A DNA stretch of 64,000 nucleotides from Macrolepiota albuminosa. Its lineage: Eukaryota > Basidiomycota > Agaricomycetes > Agaricales > Agaricaceae. Every line of letters begins with the position of its first letter. Position 1 is the first letter of the stretch. The position numbers and the translations under genes were made by a program. The stretch spans positions 694,757 to 758,756 of the forward strand of contig JAMWFC010000088.1 of assembly GCA_027475525.1 (NCBI GenBank), written 5' to 3'. Shown here piece by piece: positions 33,690 through 46,500 of this stretch. The notes beneath the pieces were generated by a model. The model had not been told where the DNA came from. It worked only from the letters and a program-made list of their open reading frames with translations, and searched no databases.

Positions 33690-34986
33690 ATATTTTCGTT
33701 TCACCTGAAGAATGTCATGGAGTCGTGCTTCCCCCCTATGCTCGTCATACTTGACATGTCGTTCCAAGGTACTTCCTATGTTAATGTCCGTTTAAATATC
33801 TTTTTATAATTCTAAAATGCTTCATTCAGTACGCACTTGCATTGATTTTGTCGTACTCGTTGTCCATTTTTTTATACGTGTATGTGATGATAAGATATGC
33901 TACAGAATGTCTGGTGAGCTGATATTGTCTCATGTCGCATTGCAGCCGTCTATTATAAGCAACTTTTCAGGGTCAACTATCTGTATGGCTTCTTATTCTC
34001 ATGTCGCATTGCATCAGTCTGATCAGACAACGTTTACGGGTCGACTGTCTGTCTGGCTTCTTAGCGATTCGGACATATTTTATCTCTCTTATTCAACACG
34101 TTTGGAAACGATAAGATCTACCCGATTTATTGGATCTCCCTATATGCTAATCATCCAACCGTCTCACAGACAACTTCTTTCCAATATATTCTCCCATCCC
34201 ACAGGACTGTGTTCTTTTTCTTTTAGTTCAAAGCATCTACATTTCCGCATCGATATATTTATTCTGCTGTATAATTTTATTTGATTTTGGCTTATAGGTT
34301 ATCTGTTCCCTGGATACTGAGTGGGTTACTTTGCTTCTAACATCTTTTAGGATTGAAATAGGTTAATTCAAACTGACTGATTGGCTTGCCTATATATTAC
34401 CTACGTATTACTCTGTTATTATTACGGGATTGAACAAGGCTAATTCAAATTGACAATTTGGCTTGCCTATTGGTATCCCTTACTTCTTACACCGTTATGG
34501 CTACATTTCTCGTAGTATCCGGATGTTTCCACCTTTTCACCTTTTTATGTCCAGACTTGCCGGTCTGGCGCATGTAGAGCTTGTATGAAGTGGCGGTTTC
34601 TTACGCAGGCGTTGTTATTCGATGTGTATTGATTTATTCGTCTAAGCATGTATTAATGGTTCTTTATCCGTCTCCCGAATGGCTGGCTCAAAGCTTCTAA
34701 CCCATCATTAACTCCGTGTTATTTTTCTTTTTCTTTTTTATTTCTATTTGTTTTAAACATTTTTTACCCTATATTTGGCTTGTATATTCAGTTTATCGGG
34801 CAACCATGGGTACTCGTACTAATATATTTGGTTTATTCGACCCTCGTTGCTTTTGACGTTTACGTGTCCGTTACTCTGCTGGTATACCATAAAACCTGCG
34901 TGCTGCAGGCTTCCTTATCCTCAAATCTTTTGCTCTATCTATCTGTCCCTATTTTTGTTTATACATTGTTATACTTGGTACTACCA
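33690..34986. other. AT-rich stretch without a clear gene
   Basis: Several short plus-strand open frames occur. A diverged tandem repeat with GATTGAAATAGGTTAATTCA and GGCTTGCCTAT lies at 34351-34470. It may include 5' sequence of the gene that starts at 34987. Confidence 0.4.
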
Positions 34987-37878
34987 TGCCTCCATGCAAA
35001 AAATCAAAGAAATCCACAGATAAACCAGAAGATATGATGCGTCCTTTGTACGAACAGCTGCAAGCTTTGTAAATTTATATCTACCTGCCTACGTCTCATT
35101 ATTATACTGATATATTTGACTAAGGAATGCAGACCAATTGAACGCGTGCATTATGTAATCGTTTGTATGTACAACCTTGACATGTGCTATCAGTATATTT
35201 GCAGCTGTGTTAGCCGGCAACTCGCCTGTCGATGCCGATTCTGCATCTTCCTCTTCAGTCAAGCGCAAAATTGGTGTCGCCCGTGATGTGTACATCCTTG
35301 TATATCATGTTGATGTCAATGATTGCTTATCATTTGTAGTGATAGTACGCCCTGTATGCCTTTGCCAAAGAAGAAGAGGGCTGGTGGCCCTTCAAGCGTT
35401 GAGTTCCCAGTTATGTGCATACGAATGTTATGTTATTGACCTTCGGTTGACTGCATACTGTTTATTTAGACATGCCTTGGAGAAGCTTTCAGCCGGTACA
35501 GGTGATACACTGTCCACTCCAACTGGGTGAACTATGTTAGTCAGATTACACTATTTGTAGTATGACCCACCTGAAAATGTTGTTTCTCGTATATCTTCAG
35601 GCGCAGTCGCAGTTGCAGGGTCACGAAATCGACCACACGTATCCTTCCCAACATGAAGGCTGATTCAGACGATAACTCGGTGTCTGACAATTCCCCGGAT
35701 AATAGAAATAGCATCATATCTCTTGCAGAAAGCGATGGTTTGCTGGAAGTGTCAGTATTTTATTTTCAATTTTATTGTAAATACTGCTCATGCGTTGTGT
35801 CTTTTATTTTTATTCTTATTTGTGGTATTGGTACATCTTGCGTTCATAAACTGCCTGCCCATTCATTGGACGACGAATTATATGCCACTAGTGAACCTAT
35901 TGTCGATAAAGACGCATCCTACGATGGAGCCGACGGGAGTAGCTCTGAGTCATTGGAATTACCCGATGATGAAGCTGATACGGCAGACTTGGTTTTCTCA
36001 GACAGTGCGCCAATTGCATGTGTCAATTCTGATAACAAATCTTTGGTGTTTGCTGCCTCTGCCGACGAACAAGAGTGTGCTGATGATAACAAAGATTGTC
36101 GTGTTATGGAAGACGCCAGTACTTATGTACATGGCGTCATGACTAAACACGATGAACCTGTCAATGTTGGTGCTGGTGAACACTATGATATCAAAGAGTA
36201 TCGTCTTATTATTTGTTTGATTGATTTATGTATTCTGATTTTTTTTTTTTTTTGGTTAGATTTGATGGTGCTACTGATCCGACTGTTATGGTTACTAATC
36301 CTCCAGTTATGCAGCCGGACATACAGGATCCTATGTTCTCTTCTACATACAGTATGCTTCCTTATCTTCTGTATGTCTGTTTATAGTATCCACGTCGCAA
36401 TATGTACCAGTCTGTTTCTATTTATTGACATATTTTTTGCACAGCTGCGTGTTCAATATCATACCGTATGGATATGATAAACAAATCAGTGACGGATCAG
36501 TGCAATTTGCACGTATATCGGCTGTGATATCGAAGATGACTGAAGAAAACGCAGAGTAAGTGCTTATGTTATCTTGTTCATGTGCATCGTCGTTACACAC
36601 ATGTATAGATCTTTGATTCGAGGCCTATTGTGGGTTGAACATGGCTTATATGTGCATTCAGCTTGCATACATCCTGATAATCTTACTGCCAAATCTCGTC
36701 GACTTGCTTTAAACCATGGGGGTAATGCCTTTTGCATCGACGTCATGTTCGGCGTCGTATCTGCTTCTCATCTCTTCGATTCCGGTGTAGAAGTTGGCAG
36801 TTACTCGTCCCCTTATAAACAGAAACGTTTGATGATCGTGCCATTCCAGCAAGAATTCCTACGTTCTATGGCCAATGTTGGAAATGCGTTGGGTTTGCAT
36901 TCTGATCCCATGGGCTCTTATTCAAGCTATGGGATGGCCTTTGTAACCAGAGGCAAAGGGAAGAGCGTGTCCTTCAAAAACTGTAAATTTTCAACTTGCA
37001 TGTAGCATACCTTTGTGTTGACATCATTTTGTAGCAGGTGGCTACTCAGTGCCTGTCCTTTCGAAGCCTCCTGTACTTACAGACGATTCTATGTTTTCTG
37101 TAAAATCTGCTCCTATCGTACCGACTCCTAAATTCAAGAATTCTATGGAAGCAGTAATAAATTATGAATCGACGGGTGTGTCTTCCGTGTCATTATTCAA
37201 CTTCTCTATTTATTTATTTCCAGTGCCTGTATACGACGGTCATTTGGAAACTGGACCTGCCTTTCGATTTTCGGCTGCTGACTTCAATGCTATCGCTAGT
37301 TGGCGCTCATACAATGGTAACACGTCTGATGTTCCCGAGGGGTCTGTCGTTGCCGTGGGTTACACAGCTGGATGGTTTGAAGGGTCCTCTTCAGTGTATG
37401 ATGACCATTTATTATGATATTCTCAGTTGCCGTGGGTTACACAGCTGGATGGTTTGAAGGGTCCTCTTCAGTGTATGATGACCATTTATTATGATATTCT
37501 CATTGGTTATTTATTTATTTGTTTGTAGTTTCCTTTTGACTAACATCAAGTTTGTCATGGTTCTTCACACTCCTGATCTTGTTGTGGTTGGTGGTGCAGG
37601 CACCAGGTGCATGGCATCCTTGATGAGACCCGGTGGTCTTGAAGGGTCTGAATATGGCGCTCCAGGAGGGTCGAAAGATATTTCTTCTTCTGGTTCTGTG
37701 AGTGGTATACCCTCCGGACGCCGCAGTGCCAGCTCGAAGATGTCTTGCGACGCTGATTCAACTGCTTCTCCCTGATCTGGTGTTGGTAGATCAGCCACAA
37801 ATTGGGGTGCTCCCTCTAAGCTGGCTCGTTCTGCTGGTCTACCCAAGGAGAAAGGTAAAAATAAAGAAGCAACCTGAT
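34987..37878 (+). pseudogene. Multi-exon Agaricomycete lineage-specific protein, unknown function
   Basis: The likely start is ATG 34987 (MPPCKKSKKSTDKPEDMM). Several short exons follow: AGNSPVDADSASSSSVKRK, KADSDDNSVSDNSPDNRN, and an acidic exon with SLELPDDEADTADLVF. The conserved core follows: CVFNIIPYGYDKQ, RGLLWVEHGLYVHSACIHPD (36600 onward), RLMIVPFQQEFLRSMANVGN and SAADFNAIASWRSYNGN with VVAVGYTAGWF, then LTNIKFVMVLHTPD and a Ser/Gly-rich tail. Introns are 45-100 bp with GTAAGT/GTATGC donors. The tail has a TGA at 37773, then runs in frame to 37878. The family is familiar from Agaricomycete genomes but uncharacterised. The order strand-rich core then disordered tail is all I can infer. 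Confidence 0.55.
37349..37502. repeat. 77-bp two-copy tandem duplication (in the unknown gene at 34987-37878)
   Basis: The copies start at 37349 and 37426. It repeats the exon end with VAVGYTAGWFEGSS and its splice donor region. Confidence 0.85.
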
Positions 37879-38338
37879 TGCTGGCGCGACCACATATGGT
37901 TCCTTCGATTTTCCGCACTTGTCGATATAATTTTGAATTTGTTGTTTGCCGCATTTTGATCCCTTTGCTGAACTATCTCGTAACATTTTTGCGTACATCA
38001 CTCTGTTTGACTACAAAATTTGGAGCGATAAATAAAATATACATCATTTGCAAGGTGCCATTGGTCTCGTGTAAGAGTGTCGTGGACAGATAAAACTAAC
38101 TCGGTATGACCTTCGTATTCATTGATATTATAGCGCGTATTTACTGTTTGATTGTTTTACTTGCTGAAGGTTGTGTTGTCTGTTTTGTATGACTAATCTG
38201 TGTTGTTCGAATTCGTCCATAGTTAATCCGCTGTCAATCTAAATATGGGCCGCTATTACATATATAATTTTATTTACTGAAAATGTTGATTTTTTATTTT
38301 ATACATATATATATATGTGGCGCGTTAACACCCCCAAA

Positions 38339-38492
38339 CCTCCATCTTGTCCTCCCTCCTGCCCTCTCCACATACACACGTACTTTCTGATATTTTTGTT
38401 ATATGTCTGTGACTTCCTCCATCTTGTCCTCCCTCCTGCCCTCTCCACATACACACGTACTTTCTGATATTTTTGTTATATGTCTGTGACTT
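38339..38492. repeat. 77-bp two-copy tandem duplication (before the JmjC gene)
   Basis: The copies start at 38339 and 38416. The second copy contains the presumed ATG at 38480. Confidence 0.85.
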
Positions 38493-41400
38493 TCCCGCAT
38501 CCTCGCTTATCAAACAAGGCTTTCGCGTTCTGTTCCTGGTTCACTGATGCGCTGCTATCGGACGGAGATCTTGCTACCCGCTATGGACAAGACACAGCAA
38601 TCCACGTGAGTGAACGTTGTCGACTTGTTTATTGTTGATGATACCATAAGTACATGCTGTTGTCGTTTTGTAGCAACTTGTTAGCCGGATAATTACAGAG
38701 GAATCTACGGTTTCTCCTGCCCGCAAGGATGATCAGTATTCTCTGTTTTACGCTCTTATGGTGGGAGATGATGTGCCCATGATACCTGAAAAGATCCTGA
38801 TGGATGCTCGATTTCGGATTCTCATGGCCTATCGTGTTGTGGACGTATTTGAGATGATGAATGGAGGGGCTATTCGGAGACCCTCTTCATCTGGTCCCGT
38901 AGTTGACAACTACAAAGCAGTACGTGACATTGTTTCTATTGGCTTTTATCAATTGGTCAAGTACAATATTTTATGTATTACCTAGCCTATGGGAAGCCTT
39001 AATAATATTCCTGCTCTACTGGAGAGATCCCAGAACACCCTAAACTCTCATATACGTGCACTTCGATCCAAGGCGTGTAGAGATAAACAATTTGATTCTT
39101 CCGCGTATTATTTGTCGGAAGGGAGACCCTTGATTCGTTTGTACTCAAGTCTCGCTCGGCACGTTGGGAAAAAAAACGTTGTCACTACACTCATCAACTT
39201 GACCTCTGCAGATCTGCATTTGGGATGTCTTCTTAAGGTACGTTAATGTCTATATTGTGTGTGTATTGTTAATCCTGAAAATATCAGTGCTCGTATCAGG
39301 GAAATTTATTTCTGCCTACTGACATCAAATCCATCGAGAGTATGATTGTTTCCGGGTATGAGACTTTTTGGTTTAATTTTTATTTACATCTTATATTTTG
39401 ATACCGCAGGTCGGAGAATGACCAGTCTGGGCTTGCGCATATTTGCCAAGTTCACGGTTCAGCTCCTCAAGGTCGCACAACTGTTCTTCATAATTCTTTG
39501 TATATTGCGTTGGCTATATCGCCCTCATGTTACTTAATCCTCGCGAGTATAATGAAGTGGGCGCGAAGGAAACAGTGTTCAAGGTGTGATTGTTCTCTCG
39601 CATGCCATATTGATAGTTAATTGTATCGTTAACGTGGTAGTTATGGAATCACATAGGAGGGCTAGAATGACCCCTTGCTGTAGTAGAAGCAGATCGGGCG
39701 TTGTGGAAGGTGTTGTTTTCTGCAGCTCTAGAGGGGAACCTCCTACAGGAACTCAGATCCGCATTTTAACATCTGGATGGGGTGGTGAGGGATGCCGCGC
39801 CTCATTGGCTGAACCTCGTTAACGGGTCTTCGCGTGTCCCTGCTACCCTATCTTCGCCATCCGATGTAATTGATCAGCTCGATATGGTGGTATATTCCGA
39901 TGTTTTACCTTTTCCTGACAATTCTTTACTCCTGACCTCACTAACATTGATCAGCTCGATATGGTGGTATATTCCGATGTTTTACCTTTTCCTGACAATT
40001 CTTTACTCCTGACCTCACTAACCGGAAGCGCCTCTGGTACCAACGTCCCTGTGCCCAACGATTCCCGTTCATCTGCAATTATATATGTTAACGAGTTCGA
40101 TAATGACGGGCTTCGTTATAAAGATGTGTATCCTTCTCGATCTGCTGATAGTGATACGTATCATCCACCTATCAATGATGACGATTCTTGCGATACTCAT
40201 AGGACACATATGTCGCCTTTATGGGATACTACCGACGATCCATTCAGTGACGATGTCAATGCTGGCAGTAAAAATCTGAGCAATTCGACGAACAAAACTA
40301 GACGACTTGGTGGGCATGATGCAGCAGGCAGCCGTCCGTCTTTCGCGTCTCCTCCGCCATATTCTCTCAACGATCAGGACCCTTCTCCTTCTGACGGGCC
40401 CACCAATGTTGATATCGATAGAAGAGATGTACCTGGTAGAGATAACGCTAGCAATGATGATCAAGCCGTGCTCGATAACCCCATCAATAATGATCACGAC
40501 GTACTCGATATACCCGACGTCAATCCGTTGTCCTCTGACAACCTCGTTCCTCCACTGGATGAAGAACCTCCGGTTTCAGTTCCCAAAAGTAATGTATCGG
40601 GGGGGCGGTCATGACGATCTGATAAAACAAGTAAACCGCCGTCTATTTCTTCTCCCACTCCCAAAAGGAAAAGACGAGCACGCAAGAACACCAAAACCAT
40701 TGAAGGTACGCGTGGTGACGGTATTGACAGGACACGGCCTAGCAAACGCATTCCTCATGTCCTCATTGATTTGACTCTTGATGTTACTGTACGTACCCCT
40801 TTATATGTGATTACTATGTTATTTCACTGTATGTCGTATGACCTCAGGACTTGGAGTTCGACGATTCTGATATCGATGTATCCGATGACGTTGTATTCGT
40901 AATGGGGGAAAGTCCTGTCAAGTATGCAATTCACGGTACGGACCGCGCATATCGGTTTACTCCCAAGTTCCATGTAAGTCCTGTAATCTGTTTCCGTAAC
41001 TGCTGCTGAACACCCTACAGTTAACAGAGGATTTGCAATGGTTTTACTCACTCCACGAATCGGTCGTTATGGGGTCGACTAGACCGACGTTTATCAAGAT
41101 TGCTTCTATGGATGAATTGACGGACCCCACTAATACCAGCATTTCTAAATATCTGACCGACCACACTGCCATATTGATCAAAGGCATCAACCATGTAGAC
41201 AACGGATTTACCGGTGCAACATTGACCTCCGTCTGCAACATATACAGTGTTACCACCATTCATGGTATGCCTGTTTGGGTATTCTTGTGTTCCATTCTGT
41301 ATGCTTACATATGATAGATTTCACCTCGCTAGATACTCAACGTACGCATAGAGGTTCCCCAGTTGACGTGTTTGCTGCTGTTTTGTCTGCGGAACTGCGG

Positions 41401-43105
41401 GCTCTGAGCGCTCTCGATATGCTGGCAGTACGTGATCCATTTTCCATCTTATCCGTGTCCAGTGATTGGTTCGCGTGGTCGCAAGTAAATGGTCAATCCT
41501 CGTACTGCGACTCCTCCGACCATTATCCAATATCTGACATGTGGTGGGCAATAGCATCGACCAGATCTGCCCATCATTACTGGCACATTGGTTCTAACGG
41601 ATATGGCACTTTCTTACGGGTGGAAACGGGATTCAAGTTACTGTACGTTGCGCGACTGAAGTCAGGGTCTTTCGAGGATTTCGCTACCGTATCTATTTTT
41701 ACGGATAAATACGTCATGCATGAGGCGAACGCTGACTTGTGGGATACCGAAGTGGTTGTATTGGAACCTGGTGACGTTTTGTGAGTGGTGCCTTATATTG
41801 CTGCGTAGACGATGTGACTGTTCCCATAGTGTCGTGCGCCCGAACATGCCACTTTGTGTCGTGACACCGGTACCTTCCATATGTGTTGGAGGTCATTATT
41901 ATCTAGCGACCACTCTTGCTGATTCCGTTATTGGGATATATCACCATTTCGTGGATAGTCGAACCCTCGCAAATGCTGATCACGGAACGGCATCTCATTC
42001 TATACTGGTTCGCATGCTCGTGCATTACTACCGCTATATAAATAAACTTTTTGAGGGCGACCTAGGTAAGCATACCTGACGTTGACTTCTAAAATTTAGT
42101 TTATTACATTTATTTTATTAAATTGTTTAATTTTTTAAGTTTATTTATTTATTCATTTATTTTTAGACCAGGAGTATCACCATGTGCCAGATTGGGATAC
42201 CTGGGAAGGCGCCTTGTCTATTTTCTCGCTATGCAATTATTTCGAATTGCATAGTGCTCTTATTAATTAGAACTACCCATTCAATACGGACATCCACGCA
42301 TTTGAGTCATCTATCAAAAACCGCTTGAGGGCCCGCAAAATCGTGTACTGGTACTTCCTGCGTCATACCTTTTGCAGGCCTGGTGATACTCTGAACGGTT
42401 ATGACGCATTCCAGGCTATTTACTCCGTGTTTTTGGCTCGTCATGCTTACATGCTTATACTACTTAAGAGAGCCACTCGTGCATCGGGAATACAAGGTGA
42501 GATTGAAGGGCTAGGTACATCTTCAGTTCGGATGGCGGTTTGCAAATGTATACATGATGGGCCTGCATGGGATTATTTCAAAAATATGACAGCCAGTTCT
42601 TCTGACCGATCGTTTTATTGGGATGGACCGTCATACACCGTTGAGAAATCTACTTGTGATGCATACGGTGCGCTATAGTCTTGCTGCGTCAGTCTTTTAT
42701 TATTATTGGTTTATTCATTTGTATTTACTAGATTGTCCTTACCTCGATGGTCTGGTGTACGGAGATAAGGAAACGGCATATGAACTCGGGTACTCTCTAT
42801 CACACATATCACCTTGCCTAGATCGCAACAATCCTAAGGATGAGGACGTTTACAAAACCCTTGCATACAGCGATGGAGACGGTTTTGATGATGACTTCGA
42901 ATCTCCTAATGAGGCTATAAATTCGCATCGGTCTTCAGACCCTGAATCCTTGCCAGAGGAAACTGTTTCGCCATCTAAGCGTCATTCGCAACGGAAAGGA
43001 TTGCCAATCTGCCTGACTGCAGGATCTGCTCGAAATATTCGCAAACGGGATCGTCCGTCTTCGACTGCATCGGAACACACTTGTCACCAAGATATGTATT
43101 TATAA
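38480..43105 (+). pseudogene. JmjC-domain protein with long N-terminal region, decayed iron site
   Basis: The start is ATG 38480 (MSVTFPHPRLSNKAFAFCSW). Introns are at 38606-38673, 38920-38985, 39238-39287 and further sites. The N-terminal part is helical and unrecognised, followed by an acidic Ser/Pro-rich region (40020-40600), a basic patch PTPKRKRRARKNTK and IDLTLD. The JmjC-like domain is at 41340-42060: VSSDWFAWSQVNG, AHHYWHIGSNGYGTFL, METGFKLLYVAR-like, LEPGD, RPNMPLCVVTP and GGHYYLATT. JmjC dioxygenases bind Fe(II) through HxD...H. Here the first motif is H-I-G (41584-41592) while the distal His (41893) remains, so catalysis is doubtful. A Ser/Arg-rich tail ends at 43105. Stops: TAA near 39765, TGA 40612 and TAG near 42268. 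Collapsing the 77-bp repeat at 39869 joins the frames. It ends 480 bp before the helicase. It could be two genes. Confidence 0.6.
39869..40022. repeat. 77-bp two-copy tandem duplication (in the JmjC gene)
   Basis: The copies start at 39869 and 39946. Collapsing them joins the frame ending ...SPSDVIDQLDMVVYSD to the downstream frame GSASGTNVPVPND. Confidence 0.88.
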
Positions 43106-43584
43106 TCGTAACACGTCCGTATTATCATGTGGTTAATCAATTATTCGGTGTAGTCCGTCCCCGAATTACATTATCTGACCCCTGACCCCATATTATTGTC
43201 ATCTGTTGTGCTTGATGGTTTGCATATCCAAAAAAAAAAACAGATAAATAAATAAATAAAAAATATTTGTATCTGTATACTAATGTGAATATGTGTGTGT
43301 TTTGCTAATACATTGAAGTAATATAAATCGTATACTCAGCGGTCGTATATACAAATGATTATATAACAATGAATTACGGGTCTTACTGAAGGGTTGTCTG
43401 TCTTGACGCTTGTGTAACAAATACCACCTTTCAAGTTATTAGTATGCGACTCATCACCTTTTTCGTCGAGCGATGGGCTAGTGTCTATCTGCTCGTCATG
43501 TACGGATTATACATCCTTGTTGTATCTGCAAATGCATATAATATTGGGTCAGTTACACCCTATTTCACCTACGTATTAAACTGA
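43106..43584. other. Intergenic spacer upstream of the helicase
   Basis: AT-rich, with an A-run and AAATA repeats near 43231-43265. It presumably contains the helicase promoter. No gene is seen. Confidence 0.4.
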
Positions 43585-46500
43585 ATGCAAACCAGACCCT
43601 CTTTACATGATGTAAAGCCTGTTGAACCACATTATGTGGTACACAACATTTCAAACGCAACCTGCATGCATTCAGAACGCAATGTATCATGCATGCGACT
43701 CAATCGTGGTGGTTCTGCACCTCTTATAGGTTTATGCACCCACCATATCAACCGATGTGATTATGCTGAGGTAAATCAGCACCAATCTCATGTTGCCTTT
43801 TTATGTTACATGCGTTCGCGTCTATACGCATTTCAACATCTTTCACAGTGTTTGCGTATTGAACTAGACATTGCGTCAATTAAACGGCGGTTTGTTTATC
43901 TGGATGGTCGAATGTACAATCAACGGTCTCCTCATAGTTACATCAACCTATACAATTTGCTATATCCTTGGGTACATGTTTGCCGATTTTGGACTGGTAT
44001 GCACATTGCAAGGACGTGTCGTGTTTTACGAGTTCTATCAACCAGAGGACATGTTCTACGGCATGATTTTGCGATTTCCTTGAGGAACTGTGTGTCCGGC
44101 ACCAGTATATCTCAACTTGCTGTAAAATACGGCTTGTGTGATGCTGCAGTAATTGCACGTTTAATTGAAGAGGATGTTGACCTTCCTGACGGCTGGCCGT
44201 CCTTTGTTTATGTACTCGCACTCAGGCATGTAATATTTACTATGGAGCACGCGAGTTGTCTCTACGCATGCAATGTACTCTGTCCATCGATCGTCTTACA
44301 AAACCATGTTCGTACACTCCACTACTCAAAGAGATATGTATTGAGTTGTGTCCTTCACTTTGGTGGTGGCAAGTCCTATTCATTTCCTGTAGAGGCAGTT
44401 AGTCCGTATGTGTCTGCCGGTCATGATCACGTACTGGTAAGGCGGGTGTTCAAATATGTTAATCACGTAGATGCCAGCGGTCTCGCATCATATCCTGTGA
44501 CGAAAGGCTTTGTGCATGTGCAAATACCTGTACGAGAGTTAATCAACCACTTGTCTATAAAAAATATCCGTCTGGTTGCCCGCATGCACGGCATCAGTAT
44601 GAGTAGTTCTATACTGAAGGAAGAATTACCCTTGAAGTTTGATGGTCACAGTTGCCCATCGTGCGTCATCAACACTATGGTGTTATGGTCTGAACCAGAT
44701 AAACAAACCAGAGACGCAGCACGGCGGGCAATCGCCCGTCGCACACGTAAACAGAGAAGATCCTCATATCCTTGTTGTCACGGTACTCGTAGACATACCC
44801 GTAAATCCACATGCATTGAACAAAGCATCGCCGTACCTCTCAAACAAGAATATCCAGATCCAGATGAAAGTGCAGTATTTTCACCACATCCGCTTAGTAA
44901 GTCGCAAACCATGGATATTGTAGGAAATTTTTGTTCTGGCACAGGACAGAGATACGTGGAGGAAGCAGGTTGTGCAGTGTGTGGTCTCCTACATCCTGTA
45001 GCCGATATGAATCCTCTCAAGAGTATGAAAGGTTATCTAGACGTCCTCTGCATTCCAGGAGTCACCAAAATAGAACAATTATCCAATATGGATTGTGTTA
45101 GAGAGCTGAGAGGACCGGTAATTGATCACTCATGTGAACACGTTTGTCGATTGTGCAGACAGCAATTGTTCAATGGGCTCGTTCCAAAAAATGCGCTAGC
45201 CAATGGCTTTTGGATTGGCCCAATACCTGATGTGTTAAAACACCTTAATTGGATTGAACAGATATTAGTTGCTAGAGTAAGAAAGTCCTTGTGTTACATT
45301 CATGTTTCAGCCTCCGGTCTGAGCAAGATGAAGGCTCATCTTATTGCTTTCGAGTCACCTATTCAGAAGGTATATCAAGTCCTTCGACCTCCTGTAACCA
45401 ACCTCAATGATGTGATTGCAATTTTACTTTCTGGTCCTTGCAAGCCATCTGCTAAGGAGTTACAGAGGTTACCTCTGCTCATGAGCAGACGGAATGTTCA
45501 GTGTGCGTTAGAATGGCTCAAACTTAACCATTCTTCATATAGCAATCTGGAAATATCGTACAGCAACTTAGAGGGATATCCTGAAGATGTTCCTCCTGTG
45601 TCCGTTGTTCATCGCCAAAGCGCTGACGAGGCTGGTACGATAGACCCACCAGTACATGAAGATAATAAGGACACTGGTGTCAACGCGGGCAATTGCCCCT
45701 TTGTTGTCCACGGCCTCACAGGTGATGCTTTATCAGCCAAGACTACGGATGAACTTAAAGGCCTTGCAATGCAACATTGGATGTCTAACGGAAAGGCTCT
45801 GCATATTGGTCATTCTACATACCCCAAGAATACATTTGGCGATCCGGATTTGTATCCGCAAATGTTTCCTTGGCTGTTCCCCTATGGTCTGGGTGGCATA
45901 GGCGGTAACAAGTGCGGTGTATCAGTGCGCGCTCATAAAGCCAACTTGCTTATGTATCATGATAAACGCTTTCAAACAGATACTGGATTCCCGTTCGCTG
46001 CTTTCAGCCATGAACAGGTAAAGGCTGCTACTAGTGGAGGCTATCTAGCAACAGAACGTGCAAACTTTAACGACATATCTGACCGTCTTACAACTGTCAA
46101 TCCAAAAGTCTTTTCTGACCTTTCACAAAGAATGGCAGCTGGAGATATAGTGAAGCCGGTTACAGAGGATGAAAAAACTTGTTTCTGTGTAATAGATGAC
46201 TTGGATGTAATTTCTGGTGGTGTCGAAGGGTCTGCTGTTTCCAAAAAACACATGCGGAATGAGATCTGGTCCCTGGTCATAAGCAAAGGTGCTCCTTCTT
46301 GGTATATCACCTTATTGCCTGCCGATGTAAAACACCCTATATGTCTTTATTACGCAGATAGCAAGACGTCCTTCACGCTGTCTGTGCCCTATACTTCGGA
46401 CGATGCTTACCGTCTTATATCCAAGAATCCTGTTGCGGGCGCACGCTTCTTTCATTTTATGATAAACGCATTTATAATCCACGTATTAGGAACCAACTCG

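Noticed and set aside
34351..34504. A further direct repeat whose copies are also 77 bp apart
   Set aside because: Only about the first 43 bases match, with many differences; it is an old diverged repeat and not one of the near-exact 77-bp duplications.
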